Shown here: piece by piece, positions 17,701 to 26,437 of the stretch
Layout of the letters: every line of letters starts with the position of its first letter
Numbering within the stretch: the stretch's first letter is position 1
Assembly (NCBI RefSeq): GCF_000143985.1
Contig: NC_014364.1
Span: forward strand, 2,604,001 to 2,668,000
DNA length: 64,000 nt
Source: Sediminispirochaeta smaragdinae DSM 11293
Lineage (GTDB): Bacteria; Spirochaetota; Spirochaetia; DSM-16054; Sediminispirochaetaceae
Direction: 5' to 3'
Made by a program: the position numbers and the translations under genes
Notes under the pieces: model-generated
Database searches by the model: none
Seen by the model: the letters and a program-made list of their open reading frames with translations, nothing else
What the model was told of the DNA's origin: nothing

Positions 17701-19444
17701 CTGGCTTTTCATCCTGCGATTGACCGTCCGTAAGTTGATATTCGATGGTTTCATCGTCGCCGCTGCTTGTGCAAACCACGGTCGAATCCCGGAGCTCAAG
17801 CTCGACACGTCCGGGAGGAATCGAATCGTAGGAAAGTTCCACAGGCTCGGCTGCAAAGCTGATGTTTCCGGCGGCATCCATCGCCGCAAACCGGAGAGAT
17901 GCCTGTTCATGTGAACCCTTTGGCAAACTCAGCACCATATGAGACTCCCCTCTGGGAGAATCCACCCCCGGATAAGGGGCAGCCCCGTCAAAGGCAATCT
18001 CATACAGAATGGTTACCGCTTCCTGATCGGAAACGGAAATGTCGAAGGCATAAGAGCCTTCGGACTCTTCGGAAACCGAGACGATGGGTTTGTCCGGGGG
18101 AAGGGCATCAAAGGGAAGCAAGAGCCGCCTTTCCTCACTCGGAATGCCATTCTTTCCGTAGGCTACGGCCCGCAATTCTATAGATCCCTGCTGCGCCCAA
18201 TCATTCGAGTCGATGGTAAAAGAGCCGCGGTATGGAAGGGCAAAGCGATCGGGGGTCGCCCCGTTAAGGGTATAATAGATTGATTCATCCTGAGAAGAGG
18301 TAAGTGTTACCGTCAGATTACCCGAAAATGGAAGCCCTTTATCAAGCTCGATGCCAGGAGCACCGGGCCTCCGATAATCCATGATATAGAGATAGCGATA
18401 TTCACTTTCATAGCCGGGCAGGGGATCCTCAAGCTCTTCTCCATCTATCGTAAACCGCAGCGGATACACGCTTCGGGCACCAGGTGTTCCCTTTAAAGAA
18501 ATCGCCCCTCCGTTTTGTTGGTTGATTTCTCCGGCATTACTCAGAGCATATACCTCTATTTGCTCCGGGAGCTCAATGGAAAGGGCCTTTGAGTAGAGTC
18601 CGCTGGGAGGAAGCTGGAAGCTACCGGTGGGATATTGGGCAAAGGTGACTTCGCTACGCAGCGGCGTCGTCGATCCCAAGGGAAGTGCCGCGACCTTCAA
18701 TTTCACAAGCCCTCTACTTCGAATAAGAAGCGGTTTCGTATACGGGGCCCCCCTGAGGACAGGATCCTCGTCGTCGATGGTATAGCGTACCCACTCAAAA
18801 CCATCGGTATCGACATAAAAAAGCTGTGCATTGCGAAAGACGCCGGGAACGGGGTTTATAATTGAAAGGCTTTCCGCACCCTTACGGGGCTTTTGGACAT
18901 AGGAGGCTGCAAGGATGCCGGTATTACCGGCCTGATCCACGGCATAGGCCTCGACGGCAACAAGCGTTTCATCGGAAAATGGAATTTTCTCCTTTTTCCC
19001 CGACCAGCGCTGAAATGGCACATGCTCCGTATGATCCGTTGATACGACCCTGAAAAAGAGAGAGTCCTCGGGATCATGACCGGAGAGAGAGAAAAACGTG
19101 TTTTCCTCAATGGCAATGATCGGAGAGAGCGGAATTTTTTTATCTATAAGGTAACGATACTGGGTACCATCCTTCAGCTCGATGGTATACTGCCTCTCCT
19201 CTCCCTGCAAAGCGGTAAGTCTGACGGGATTTGAAAAGGATTCCCACTCTCCGGCATTCCCATGATGGGTACCGATATCGATACGGTAGGCGACCTGCCC
19301 CTCCCCCCCTGCGAGAGAAAAGAATATATCACGATTATAGGCGCCGGGTTCAGGCGAAGGGATGTAAGGGTTTGCCGTTGCAAAAGCGCTTAGGCCCCAA
19401 AAGAGTACAAGGACAAACATAGTACGAGGAGAAAACCGAAACAT
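14747..19444 (-). CDS. Large exported protein with CHB_HEX_C-like repeats and a beta-helix
   Basis: 1565 residues. A signal peptide (about 1-24, ending FATAN) directs export. Residues 25 to about 1110 consist of many Ig-like modules with Y-x-x-D/N-G-x-x-P motifs (YYTLNGATPDRFALPYRGS, YTIDDEDPVLRGAPYTKP), as in chitobiase C-terminal domain (CHB_HEX_C) repeats. After about 1125 comes a right-handed beta-helix of the DUF1565 type starting at LYVSQGGDDGGDGS, with ladder-like repeats. No catalytic domain or C-terminal anchor is seen, so a structural or adhesive surface role is likely but unproven. It lies 4 bases after the phosphoribosyltransferase stop; the unrelated pairing is odd. Confidence 0.75.
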   Translation of the reverse strand: MFRFSPRTMFVLVLFWGLSAFATANPYIPSPEPGAYNRDIFFSLAGGEGQVAYRIDIGTHHGNAGEWESFSNPVRLTALQGEERQYTIELKDGTQYRYLIDKKIPLSPIIAIEENTFFSLSGHDPEDSLFFRVVSTDHTEHVPFQRWSGKKEKIPFSDETLVAVEAYAVDQAGNTGILAASYVQKPRKGAESLSIINPVPGVFRNAQLFYVDTDGFEWVRYTIDDEDPVLRGAPYTKPLLIRSRGLVKLKVAALPLGSTTPLRSEVTFAQYPTGSFQLPPSGLYSKALSIELPEQIEVYALSNAGEINQQNGGAISLKGTPGARSVYPLRFTIDGEELEDPLPGYESEYRYLYIMDYRRPGAPGIELDKGLPFSGNLTVTLTSSQDESIYYTLNGATPDRFALPYRGSFTIDSNDWAQQGSIELRAVAYGKNGIPSEERRLLLPFDALPPDKPIVSVSEESEGSYAFDISVSDQEAVTILYEIAFDGAAPYPGVDSPRGESHMVLSLPKGSHEQASLRFAAMDAAGNISFAAEPVELSYDSIPPGRVELELRDSTVVCTSSGDDETIEYQLTDGQSQDEKPVWLRYEGAVQLPIKEGQLNRFSFKARSVDAAGNIGPVADISPIFVDSRKVFSYDLKGIPEGQTSSDRCIITIETDEAVSCRYRLLLLGELGEEAVVQEAAYQAPLIVDGEDGADILYRLEVTPFSSITQVDGSTTNYYFRIDRRPPPLPSPEVLPEILYVRGPTQIKLTGIENDSQVWYMLDGFESKTPVDYETMIHRGSVALSDGTIMLDFPGDGAYRLEGMSIDAYGNYTIGSLLDHIVCDSLPPEVPKISYTEVRDGWAITADIGDGELLVPSNDSTDGSFFLPYQSSVSTFPEPLRLASVDEAGNRSDEIMLQVLGKTLFIDGRPVASEDAHGDARNVPQFVGTEEVVLPKVESLVRGIPHRFWSGEAVTIRPDFDGIIRYELGVGGEAPLVSSRSDRLTEPITLQAEAGQSFLVSLRVALFLDLGGKEQLVHSEQYQFGIDRNPPVPPIISGVGEDEYYRDDRKVEIRSAGEEVAELRYRLMRVGDGEEGEFQSYDDPITVASDQGVCSDFVLEAYAVDEAGNMSTKERVAFSIDKAVLYVSQGGDDGGDGSRAAPYRSLIKAVRDAASNGMTTILLSAGRFPIDSTIRLDRGTLTIQGEALTVISTNTPFDSASMFAVNGGNLTLRNLSIDTLAAQGAILKQMGGLVRMEKVKLYQASGPADATLLVKNASLFFDHSELHFGPLSDASLISVEHGELALVASRLTGSAQSVDATLIKSTNSRVTIDDSSIRPGESTRLTSVGAEKSDLTIIDSELYTGDRDDRASACRLYGGSLYLLNSSLISGRNGRLPILIDADSCDLVLERSLLQSRGREGSVQLRQKNGTLKASHTVFTCGEATGGFFYGIQSSESQVHLEDFIFYAPTAGDTIALDTRGRNDISIDTSSFTLPSETSGGPVAMVVRTSPDGSGSISVANSLFFGPIHFPNLPSDGKNRFFDQIPSRTAGNEDLSRFLGVESHPAQSNKVLYEQLMKVDPVGFR

Positions 19445-19448
19445 TGGG

Positions 19449-20063
19449 TTATTTCTCCATGCCGAGAATCTTTCGTAAGATTTCCCCTACTTCGGGATCA
19501 TCCTTGGTATAGTTGGTTTCGACCTCCTCCGGCGTAAGCCCCACAAGCTCATGGCTGCTGTAATGAATCCAAACATCATCGTCTGGAGAAGGAATCGTTA
19601 TTTTTCGGCAGTAGAAATCGGGAATAATGGGAGGGGTTTCCGAAAGATAGGTCAGTTCTTTGTAATCATGAACGGCAACCTTCAAATCCTCCCGGGGTAT
19701 ACCGTGCTGAAGGATCACATCGGCAAGATAGTTTACGGTATTTCCCGAATCGAAAATATCATCCACAATCAGGATCTTATCCCCGTTTCTCAGGTATTCC
19801 GGTTTATAGGTCCAACCGTCGATCATGACCTTCGTCTGCTCTTTGATATCAGAATAACTGCGGGCCACGACGGCGGCATAGAAAACCGGCCTGCTGTCTT
19901 TCCGAACCAGCTTAAAGTACTCGCTAATGATGTTGCCGAGATAGGCCCCTCCGCGAAGAGAAAGATACACGACATCGGGTATAAACCCCGCCTCATGGAT
20001 ACGGTGGGCAAGTTTGATGGCATTGTTTCTGACAACGGTATAGGGGATAAACTCTTTACGCAT
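19449..20063 (-). CDS. Purine-type phosphoribosyltransferase
   Basis: 204 residues from the ATG at 20063, which has AAGGA 9 bases upstream and begins MRKEFIPYTV; the open frame extends 13 codons further but without support. The type I phosphoribosyltransferase signature is clear: the PRPP loop ILIVDDIFDSGNT near residue 100 and a PPi-loop LSLRGGAYLG near residue 38. Enzymes of this fold and size salvage hypoxanthine, guanine or xanthine; substrate cannot be set from the sequence. It is probably co-transcribed with the large surface protein, and is separated from htrA by a strong hairpin. Confidence 0.8.
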   Translation of the reverse strand: MRKEFIPYTVVRNNAIKLAHRIHEAGFIPDVVYLSLRGGAYLGNIISEYFKLVRKDSRPVFYAAVVARSYSDIKEQTKVMIDGWTYKPEYLRNGDKILIVDDIFDSGNTVNYLADVILQHGIPREDLKVAVHDYKELTYLSETPPIIPDFYCRKITIPSPDDDVWIHYSSHELVGLTPEEVETNYTKDDPEVGEILRKILGMEK

Positions 20064-20096
20064 TCGTGGTGTCCTTCCTCTCTGTATTGGGAAGCC

Positions 20097-20133
20097 GGTC
20101 ACTGCCGCCGAAAAGCATCTCGGCGGCAGGACC
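20097..20133 (-). terminator. Strong hairpin between htrA and phosphoribosyltransferase
   Basis: CTGCCGCCGA (20102-20111) pairs perfectly with TCGGCGGCAG (20120-20129) around an 8-base loop, and the outer GGTC/GACC extends it to 14 pairs with one bulged A. There is no T-run after the stem on the minus strand (TGACCGGC), so it may be a processing or pause hairpin rather than an intrinsic terminator. Confidence 0.45.
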
Positions 20134-20147
20134 TATCTTCACCACTA

Positions 20148-21656
20148 TTATCGTACTATACCAGCGAAAAATTCACTACCCTCTCTTTTATAATAAATTT
20201 TGTACTCTTTCACATTTTTGTCATTCATTGCATCGTAGAAGTCACCAACATTATTTATTTGCGTATCATTGATCCGATAAATCAGGTCATAGTTGCGAAT
20301 ACCGGCAACATAGGGCTTTGTACCCTTTTCAACACCGACGACAACTACCCCATTCTCTTTTGCATTAATCTTCAATTCGTTTCTGACATCCTCGTCCAGT
20401 CCGATTACGGTCAAACCGGGCCATAGCTTGCTCATATTTCCTGCAATAGCCTCGCTATTTTCCCGTTTGCCGATCTTTACCTTCAGGGTAATCTTTTTAC
20501 CGTCCCGGATGATGTCGAAGTCAACAGAACTTCCCGCAGTCAGCTCGCCAACCATCCGTACGAGGTCATCACGACTTCTCACAGATCTGTTGTCAATGGC
20601 AGTGACAAAATCACCAGGTTCAATCCCCCCCTTGGCCGCGGGAGAATCAATGTAAACGTTCTGTATGAACGCCCCTTTCTGATTGTCGATCCCCATGGAT
20701 TCTTCCATTCCGGGATAAAGTTCGCTGACAGTAACCCCAAGCCAGCCGTACTCGATCTCTCCCTTATCGATGAAATCGTCGATAGCTTTTTTGGCATTAT
20801 TGATGGGAATTGCAAAGCCGAGACCAACACTACCCCCGCTAGGTGCGGCAATCCAGGTATTAATACCGACAACCTGCCCATAGATATTCATAAGGGCGCC
20901 ACCGGAATTCCCCTGATTGATGGCAGCATCGGTCTGGATAAAATCACTGATGTTGTTCTGAGGGCCGGAGCGACCTTTTGCGCTTACAATACCGGCGGTA
21001 ACACTTGAGACAAAACCGAAGGGGCTACCTACGGCAATGACCCAATCACCAACCTGAAGCTCATCGGAATCCCCTATTTCGGCTACAGGAATATCCTCTT
21101 TCGCATCAAAGGAAACCATTGCAAGGTCCATCCGCTCGTCGGCACCGACAAGCTTTGCAGGATATTCCCTACCATCGTTTAGAACCACCTTGATTTCGTC
21201 GGCTTTTCCCGCCACATGGTTGTTGGTTAAAACGTAGTGGGTGTTTCCGTTATTTCTCACAATGACCCCGGAACCAAGCCCCTGATTGCGATACTCCCGT
21301 TCCTGAGGTTGCTGCTGCCCCTGGTTATTGTTCTGCTGGTCCGGAAAAAGGAAATCCCAAGGCCACCCTCTTGACTGCGGCACAGCCTGTTTGACAACCT
21401 CGACAACCTTTACCTCGACCACCACAGGCAGCGATTTTCGGGCCACAGCTCTGAAAGAGTTCTGCATCTCCTCCATGGACGGCGGCACCTGAATTGGATC
21501 TGCCTGCTTTTCCTGGGCATATGCTGTCTCACCGCTCGATAACCTTGTCGAACAACCGAACGTTATCATTGAAACGACAAAACCGGCGACCAACCCAACA
21601 AGCAAAAGATTAAAAACAAAGAAATTTTTTGATCTGAATAATTTTTTTCCATTCAT
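20148..21656 (-). CDS. htrA: HtrA/DegP-family periplasmic serine protease
   Basis: 502 residues. An N-terminal signal anchor (about 13-35) ends in a possible lipobox (TFGC), so the protein may be lipidated. The trypsin-like domain has the catalytic triad: His in LTNNHVAG, Asp in RMDLAMV and Ser in INQGNSGGAL. Two PDZ domains follow (about 300-390 and 405-500). A Gln/Asn-rich loop (DQQNNNQGQQQPQE) is inserted in the LA-loop region. HtrA degrades and refolds misfolded envelope proteins. AGGAGGG lies 9 bases upstream of the ATG; map ends 14 bases before. With the parvulin chaperone encoded nearby it forms an envelope quality-control set. Confidence 0.93.
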   Translation of the reverse strand: MNGKKLFRSKNFFVFNLLLVGLVAGFVVSMITFGCSTRLSSGETAYAQEKQADPIQVPPSMEEMQNSFRAVARKSLPVVVEVKVVEVVKQAVPQSRGWPWDFLFPDQQNNNQGQQQPQEREYRNQGLGSGVIVRNNGNTHYVLTNNHVAGKADEIKVVLNDGREYPAKLVGADERMDLAMVSFDAKEDIPVAEIGDSDELQVGDWVIAVGSPFGFVSSVTAGIVSAKGRSGPQNNISDFIQTDAAINQGNSGGALMNIYGQVVGINTWIAAPSGGSVGLGFAIPINNAKKAIDDFIDKGEIEYGWLGVTVSELYPGMEESMGIDNQKGAFIQNVYIDSPAAKGGIEPGDFVTAIDNRSVRSRDDLVRMVGELTAGSSVDFDIIRDGKKITLKVKIGKRENSEAIAGNMSKLWPGLTVIGLDEDVRNELKINAKENGVVVVGVEKGTKPYVAGIRNYDLIYRINDTQINNVGDFYDAMNDKNVKEYKIYYKREGSEFFAGIVR

Positions 21657-21670
21657 AGTGGGTATCCCTC

Positions 21671-22432
21671 CTATAAATCAAGATCCTCGAATGAGGTTAA
21701 AATTTCAGAGCCCCCCTCGACAATGGCAACAGTGTGTTCCCAATGAGCAGACAAAGAGCCATCGGCGGTTTCTACTGTCCAATCGTTATCAAGGAGTACA
21801 ACATCACCGGTCCCGATGTTAATCATCGGCTCAATGGCAATCACCATTCCCGGTCTTAATCTGGGATTTGGCATTCTACGAATGTAATTGGGGATCTGCG
21901 GTTCTTCATGGGGAGAGAAGCCGACACCATGCCCACAATAATCTTTTACAACGCCATATGAAAACTTTTTGGCATGATTCCAGACAGCACCGCCGACATC
22001 ATTCAATCGCTTCCCATCGACAGCCTGTTCGAGTGCAAGCTCAAGACATTTTCTGGTTTCCTTAACGAGGCGTAAGGCATCGGGAGCCACCTTTCCGACA
22101 GGAACGGTTCGGGCCATGTCGCTAAAAAAACCATTAAGGTTGACCCCAAGGTCAAGGCTAACGATGTCTCCCTCTCTAATAACGCGCTTTCCCGGTATTC
22201 CGTGGATTACCTCGTTATTCACAGAGACGCAGAGAGTGGCCGGATATCCCATATAGTTTAAGAAGGCAGGAACTCCGCCATGCTTCTCAATATAGGATTG
22301 CGCAATTTTATCCAGCTCACCGGTAGTGATACCAGGCTGCACATGACGCTCAACTTCCTTATGAGCCTCCGCACAAATCCTACAAGATTCTCTAACTCTC
22401 TTTATCTCTTCAGCTGTTTTTAATTGTATCAT
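21671..22432 (-). CDS. map: Methionine aminopeptidase, type I
   Basis: 253 residues, full length for bacterial type Ia enzymes that remove initiator Met in the cytosol. Metal ligands are visible: Asp in VSLDLGVN and SDMARTVPVG, His in GHGVGFSPHEEPQ, Glu in AIEPMINIG and the C-terminal Glu in WEHTVAI. There is no Shine-Dalgarno; TAGTAT ends 9 bases before the ATG on the coding strand, inside the 15-base gap after the TPR gene, so a leaderless internal transcript is possible. Confidence 0.95.
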   Translation of the reverse strand: MIQLKTAEEIKRVRESCRICAEAHKEVERHVQPGITTGELDKIAQSYIEKHGGVPAFLNYMGYPATLCVSVNNEVIHGIPGKRVIREGDIVSLDLGVNLNGFFSDMARTVPVGKVAPDALRLVKETRKCLELALEQAVDGKRLNDVGGAVWNHAKKFSYGVVKDYCGHGVGFSPHEEPQIPNYIRRMPNPRLRPGMVIAIEPMINIGTGDVVLLDNDWTVETADGSLSAHWEHTVAIVEGGSEILTSFEDLDL

Positions 22433-22447
22433 AGAGAAAAAATACTA

Positions 22448-24094
22448 TCATGGTGAAGAATCATCAAGTAAAGAATAAAAAGAACGAGCCGAAGCATTTT
22501 CCGGATCGATATCCAGGGCATAGCGGATATAGCGTTCGGCATTCTCGCGGTTACCACCTGTCCGTTCGATTTCCGCCATCTGCGTGTAGATAAGGGCCCT
22601 ACGACGATTTTCCGATTCGGGAACAGAGCTCTCCGCCTTGCGAAACCACTGCATTGCCTCGCTCAACCTCTCGGATGCACGAGCCAGGACCCCAGCGTTG
22701 TAAGCCGCCTCCCAAAGGGTATTGTCGAGTTCCCAGCCGGTTTTGAAGGACTTTTCCGCATCCATCAATGATCCGGACAACAAGAGGCCGAGACCGATGG
22801 AAAAACGGGGCCATCCTTCCTGTGGCCAGCGTTCCGACGCATACGCCCCAAGAGAGCCGATATCACCGGCAGAGCGTAGACCATAAAAGAACCAAATTCC
22901 GTGCTTGACCCGTTGCTCTGCAACCTCTTTCGGAGAAGACTCTATTACTTGCTGTAGCGAAGCGCGATAGCGCCCCGGTTTTGCGTTTCCGGAACTTTGT
23001 TCAAGGAAAAGATCTGCTATAGCCGAATTCCCGCCTGCATCAAGATAAAGCTTAAGGTACCGCTTTGCTTCATCCATATAGGAACGGTCGAGACAGTACG
23101 CTGCAGAAGCAAGTAGATAATGTTCATTCCGGCCAAAGAGAAAAGCCCCTCTATCGAGCCAAAATACCGGTTCGTTCTGTTTCAACGTTTTTTCTTCAAG
23201 GATTTGCAGATTATAATAGGGAGTCCAGGAAGCCGAAGGAAACTGACGGACAATTGCCTTGAAGGTCTCTGCCGCCTGGATAGGATTACCGGTTTTCATG
23301 AGAATATCTGCATAAAGAAAAAGCTTCTCCTGGGCGGTAAAAGCGGAACTTGCCTCCAATATTTGTCGGGCACGATCGTATTCACCATGTTCAAAAAAAA
23401 GGAGAAACAAAAGCTCATCGTTTCGATTATAGCTATCCGAGCCGAAACCAGCCCTCAGCTCTTTACCGAGCTCCAAAGCCCCATCGAAATCATTATTACG
23501 GAGGCGGATAAGAAGCGCATCGGCCATTATTCTGCGACTATCAAGCTGCCTGGCCAACTGTTCCAGTTCATCGGCATGATAATCCGCATAGCCTGTGCCC
23601 TTCTCCTCCTGTACATGAAACAATGCCTCACTGTATACAGCATGGGTAAAATCTTCATGAAAGGGTGTGTAGCCCTTCAGCAGGAGCACGGCATCACCCC
23701 AACGATTCCGTCGAAGCAGTGTATAGGCATAAAGGGCCGCAAAATCCTCACGACCGTCGAAGAGCCGGTGTCCCTTTACGGCAGCAGCCTCCAGAAAAGA
23801 AAAATCGCCGTTGTCCCGGGCAATAGTGGAGGCTCGCTTGGAGAGCTGAAGCAACAGCGACGCAGAATCAGCATCATGAAGAAGTGTCGTCACACGTTCT
23901 CCAGCCTGCTGATAATTAGCAAGCAGTAGTAAACGGTCGATTTCCTTTAGCAAAGAAAGATTTTTTTCGAGATCGCCAGATTCTGCCTTAACCGATCGCT
24001 GTTTCAGCACATAGTAACCAAGAAACACAGTAGCCGCGGAAAGGATGAGAATCAGCAAGACCAAAGCCCGATTTCCCAACCGCGGTAATCTCAC
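22448..24094 (-). CDS. Membrane-anchored TPR protein
   Basis: 548 residues. One N-terminal membrane helix (ALVLLILILSAATVFLGYYVL) with an Arg-rich cytoplasmic start (MRLPRLGNR) makes a signal anchor. The rest is helical repeats; the clearest TPRs are at about 440-540 (AMQWFRKAESSVPESENRRR, NAERYIRYALDIDPENASA). Such scaffolds assemble envelope complexes; no partner can be named. Its ATG overlaps the nusB stop (ATGA). Confidence 0.75.
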   Translation of the reverse strand: MRLPRLGNRALVLLILILSAATVFLGYYVLKQRSVKAESGDLEKNLSLLKEIDRLLLLANYQQAGERVTTLLHDADSASLLLQLSKRASTIARDNGDFSFLEAAAVKGHRLFDGREDFAALYAYTLLRRNRWGDAVLLLKGYTPFHEDFTHAVYSEALFHVQEEKGTGYADYHADELEQLARQLDSRRIMADALLIRLRNNDFDGALELGKELRAGFGSDSYNRNDELLFLLFFEHGEYDRARQILEASSAFTAQEKLFLYADILMKTGNPIQAAETFKAIVRQFPSASWTPYYNLQILEEKTLKQNEPVFWLDRGAFLFGRNEHYLLASAAYCLDRSYMDEAKRYLKLYLDAGGNSAIADLFLEQSSGNAKPGRYRASLQQVIESSPKEVAEQRVKHGIWFFYGLRSAGDIGSLGAYASERWPQEGWPRFSIGLGLLLSGSLMDAEKSFKTGWELDNTLWEAAYNAGVLARASERLSEAMQWFRKAESSVPESENRRRALIYTQMAEIERTGGNRENAERYIRYALDIDPENASARSFYSLLDDSSP

Positions 24095-24513
24095 GAAGGC
24101 TCCCTCTCCTTACGAATGGAATCGAGCACACCGTTGATAAAACGATATGAGTCATCACCACCAAAATCTTTAGCAAGATCCACTGCCTCGTCTATTGCAA
24201 CGCTGGCAGGAACATCCTGCTGAAAAAGAAGTTCATAGGTACTTAGGCGGAGTATTGCAAGATCCACCTTTGAAAGTCGGGAAAAATCCCAATGCTCGAG
24301 CCTGTTTTGTATGCGATGATCAATAGTATCGCAATTTTCAATCGTCCCCTGAACAAGAAGCCGTGCAAAAAGCCAGGTTTCGGTATCAAGTTTCGCCTTA
24401 CGTTCTTCTTCCAACCAATCAAACTGCAAAAGTTCGGCAAGGAGAGGCTTGTGAAACTCCCAGCTATATATTGCCTGAAATGCCAGAATACGAGCTTTAC
24501 GTCGTGATCCCAT
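24091..24513 (-). CDS. nusB: Transcription antitermination factor NusB
   Basis: 140 residues, the normal NusB size. It opens SRRKARILAFQAIYSWEF and has the C-terminal helix VAIDEAVDLAKDFGGDDSYRF followed by NGVLDSI, both standard for the family. NusB binds boxA RNA with ribosomal protein S10 in rRNA antitermination. It sits 8 bases after the parvulin gene and overlaps the TPR gene by 4 bases. Confidence 0.93.
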   Translation of the reverse strand: MGSRRKARILAFQAIYSWEFHKPLLAELLQFDWLEEERKAKLDTETWLFARLLVQGTIENCDTIDHRIQNRLEHWDFSRLSKVDLAILRLSTYELLFQQDVPASVAIDEAVDLAKDFGGDDSYRFINGVLDSIRKEREPS

Positions 24514-24521
24514 TGATTATC

Positions 24522-25598
24522 TCAGTATACAACAATTTCCGCTTCGGCTTTCAAATCTTCAACAACCGCATCAAGCGCCTTCTTAAGTACCGCCTGCTGC
24601 TTTTCCTGGAAAAGCCCCGCACGGATATATTCACGTACAGTCATTTTATTATCGGGAGCAATCTGATCGTCCAAAGAAAGTATCCGGGCCTCCCGATGTT
24701 CGGTAACCTTGAGGATGTGAAGGCCGACATTCGATTCGATGACGCCGGAATAATCTCCCGTCTGAAGAGAAAAAAGCTTCCTGAAAAAATCGGCCCCATA
24801 GGTCTTTTCCACGCGCTGATCGGCCCGCGCAATATAACCGACATCCCCGCCACGGTATTTTGAAGATTCATCTTCCGAATACTGCAAAACCAGATCATCG
24901 AATTTGGCAGAGCCGTTCCTAAGTTTCGTCCAGGCACTCTCCAAACGCTCTCTGGCGGCCTGTTTCTCCTGGTCATTCATGCTGATGGTCGGAATAAAAA
25001 TCTGTTTCAGACGGACATACTCGGGGTTGGTAATGGAAGTGGCATGGGCATCGTAATGATCCTGAATTTCTTTTTCGGTAGGAGGTTGGATAGCCTCAAA
25101 CATATCACGCTTTTCCGTCGCAATATAGCGCTGCTGCATGATCTGTTCCCGAATACTTCCTTTATACTGCTCCCAGCTAAATCCCGTCTGAGATCTAACC
25201 ACTTCTTGATACTGCCTGTCGGTAAGAGGTCGCCCCACCTGCTGCTCGATAGAAGCCTTCTGCTTTGCAACCACCTGTTGAATTTGCTCCTGCGGGATGG
25301 AAATACCAGACCGCTCGGCAGCCTGTTTAATCAAAACCTCGGCAATCATGGCGTCGAGAACCTCTGTTCTATCCACCCCGTCGGCAGACAAACCGGCTTT
25401 TTTTCGCGCCGCAGCAACCTGAGCGATACGCTGGTCAAGCTGCACCGACGAAATGCCCTCCGTCTTCGTCAAGGTCACAGTGGCAACGGTCTGTCCAACC
25501 AGGTCCGCGGAAACAGGGAAAACCACACCGCAGAGAAAGAAGAGTACCAAAACGACACCAAGTAGGTTACCTTTCCCAGTCGCACTATTGCTCAACAT
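24522..25598 (-). CDS. SurA/PpiC-type periplasmic peptidyl-prolyl isomerase
   Basis: 358 residues. A signal peptide (about 12-32, LGVVLVLFFLCGVVFPVSA) precedes a SurA-like helical chaperone domain (about 40-185). A parvulin domain follows (about 195-300, from YVRLKQIFIPTISM to VGLHILKVTEHRE). It should escort outer-membrane barrels across the periplasm. GGAG lies 9 bases upstream of the ATG. The start overlaps the flavodoxin-like gene by 14 bases. Confidence 0.85.
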   Translation of the reverse strand: MLSNSATGKGNLLGVVLVLFFLCGVVFPVSADLVGQTVATVTLTKTEGISSVQLDQRIAQVAAARKKAGLSADGVDRTEVLDAMIAEVLIKQAAERSGISIPQEQIQQVVAKQKASIEQQVGRPLTDRQYQEVVRSQTGFSWEQYKGSIREQIMQQRYIATEKRDMFEAIQPPTEKEIQDHYDAHATSITNPEYVRLKQIFIPTISMNDQEKQAARERLESAWTKLRNGSAKFDDLVLQYSEDESSKYRGGDVGYIARADQRVEKTYGADFFRKLFSLQTGDYSGVIESNVGLHILKVTEHREARILSLDDQIAPDNKMTVREYIRAGLFQEKQQAVLKKALDAVVEDLKAEAEIVVY

Positions 25599-26004
25599 GT
25601 AGTTTTGCTCCTATCCTTTCCGCCTCTTCCGTGCTTCCGATGATATTTGAGACCTTCAGATACATTCCTTCTCGTTCCATCGTCTTCATAAGCGTCTGCA
25701 GTGTTTTCAAATTTCGTAATCCCGACTTGATCGTAAATGCAAAACAACGTTTTCCAGAAACCATTCCGCCGTTCTGCAAAAAACCGGTCACATTATCCGC
25801 TATTTTTCCACCAAAGAAACCGGTAGAGGGTGCTCCAACCGCAATATAATGAAACATCGAAAGCTTTTTTTCTGTTTCGGTATCGCCGTTAATGATCTGG
25901 ACGGTATGACCGCCCTGACTTTCCAAACCCTTTGCAAGACTCTTACTTATTTCCAACATCTTCGCGTGACGGGCTGCACCAAAAAAAAGAACACAAATAT
26001 TCAT
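25585..26004 (-). CDS. Flavodoxin-like protein
   Basis: 139 residues from the ATG at 26004, which has GGGAG 6 bases upstream; the frame is open 14 codons further but those codons overlap the terminator. The N-terminal strand NICVLFFGAARHAKML and the VGAPSTGFFGGKIADNV segment resemble the flavodoxin fold, but the phosphate loop is not the classical T/S-x-T-G-x-T form, so FMN binding is uncertain. Electron transfer or a regulatory role are both possible. Confidence 0.6.
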   Translation of the reverse strand: MNICVLFFGAARHAKMLEISKSLAKGLESQGGHTVQIINGDTETEKKLSMFHYIAVGAPSTGFFGGKIADNVTGFLQNGGMVSGKRCFAFTIKSGLRNLKTLQTLMKTMEREGMYLKVSNIIGSTEEAERIGAKLHVEQ

Positions 26005-26015
26005 CAATAGCTCCC

Positions 26016-26057
26016 AAAAAGGACAGGCCGATTCCTCAAGAAACAAGGAATCGGCCT
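26016..26057 (-). terminator. Terminator after secG
   Basis: A perfect 11-base stem (AGGCCGATTCC at 26025-26035, GGAATCGGCCT at 26047-26057) with an 11-base loop. On the minus strand the stem is followed by GTCC and then five Ts (26020-26016). It separates the gap-pgk-tpiA-secG operon from the flavodoxin-like gene that starts 12 bases later, so some readthrough is likely. Confidence 0.7.
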
Positions 26058-26064
26058 TCTTGCT

Positions 26065-26418
26065 TTACTGGGCGTTGTTACTGGTTCCGGCTTGATTAGG
26101 TTCCTGCGTCTCAACCTGCTGATTCCACCACTCTTCCTGTTGAACACCAGCCTCCTGCCTGGCGGCCTTGATAACATTACCGCCTTCGGGAGTATGATTG
26201 ACCCACGCCAAGCCAAAAGAACAAAGAATAAACACCGTTCCCAGAATAGAGGTGGTTTTCGTCAGCACGTTTCCGCTCCTGGAACCAAAGGCACTACTCG
26301 AGCCGCCAAAGATCCCTCCGAGCCCTTCCCCCTGATCGTCCTGAATCATGACAATCACAATAAGAAGAAGTGCGCTGATAACAAAAACGACCAGTAGAAG
26401 AATACCGATAAAACCCAT
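26065..26418 (-). CDS. secG: Protein-export membrane protein SecG
   Basis: 117 residues from the second ATG at 26418, which is 8 bases from GGAG; the ATG at 26424 is only 2 bases from it. Two hydrophobic helices (about 2-24 and 54-72) flank the conserved cytoplasmic loop QDDQGEGLGGIFGG, followed by SSAFGSRSGNVLTKTT, the SecG signature. The C-terminal tail is Gln/Glu-rich. SecG is the accessory subunit of the SecYEG channel. The tpiA-secG order is widespread in bacteria. Confidence 0.92.
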   Translation of the reverse strand: MGFIGILLLVVFVISALLLIVIVMIQDDQGEGLGGIFGGSSSAFGSRSGNVLTKTTSILGTVFILCSFGLAWVNHTPEGGNVIKAARQEAGVQQEEWWNQQVETQEPNQAGTSNNAQ

Positions 26419-26437
26419 TCTCATTTCTCCAAACGTA

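Noticed and set aside
24513..24540. Leaderless promoter for nusB (TATACT 10 bases before ATG)
   Set aside because: The -35 would be at spacing 19 and the gene is inside an operon with close coupling, so evidence is too weak.
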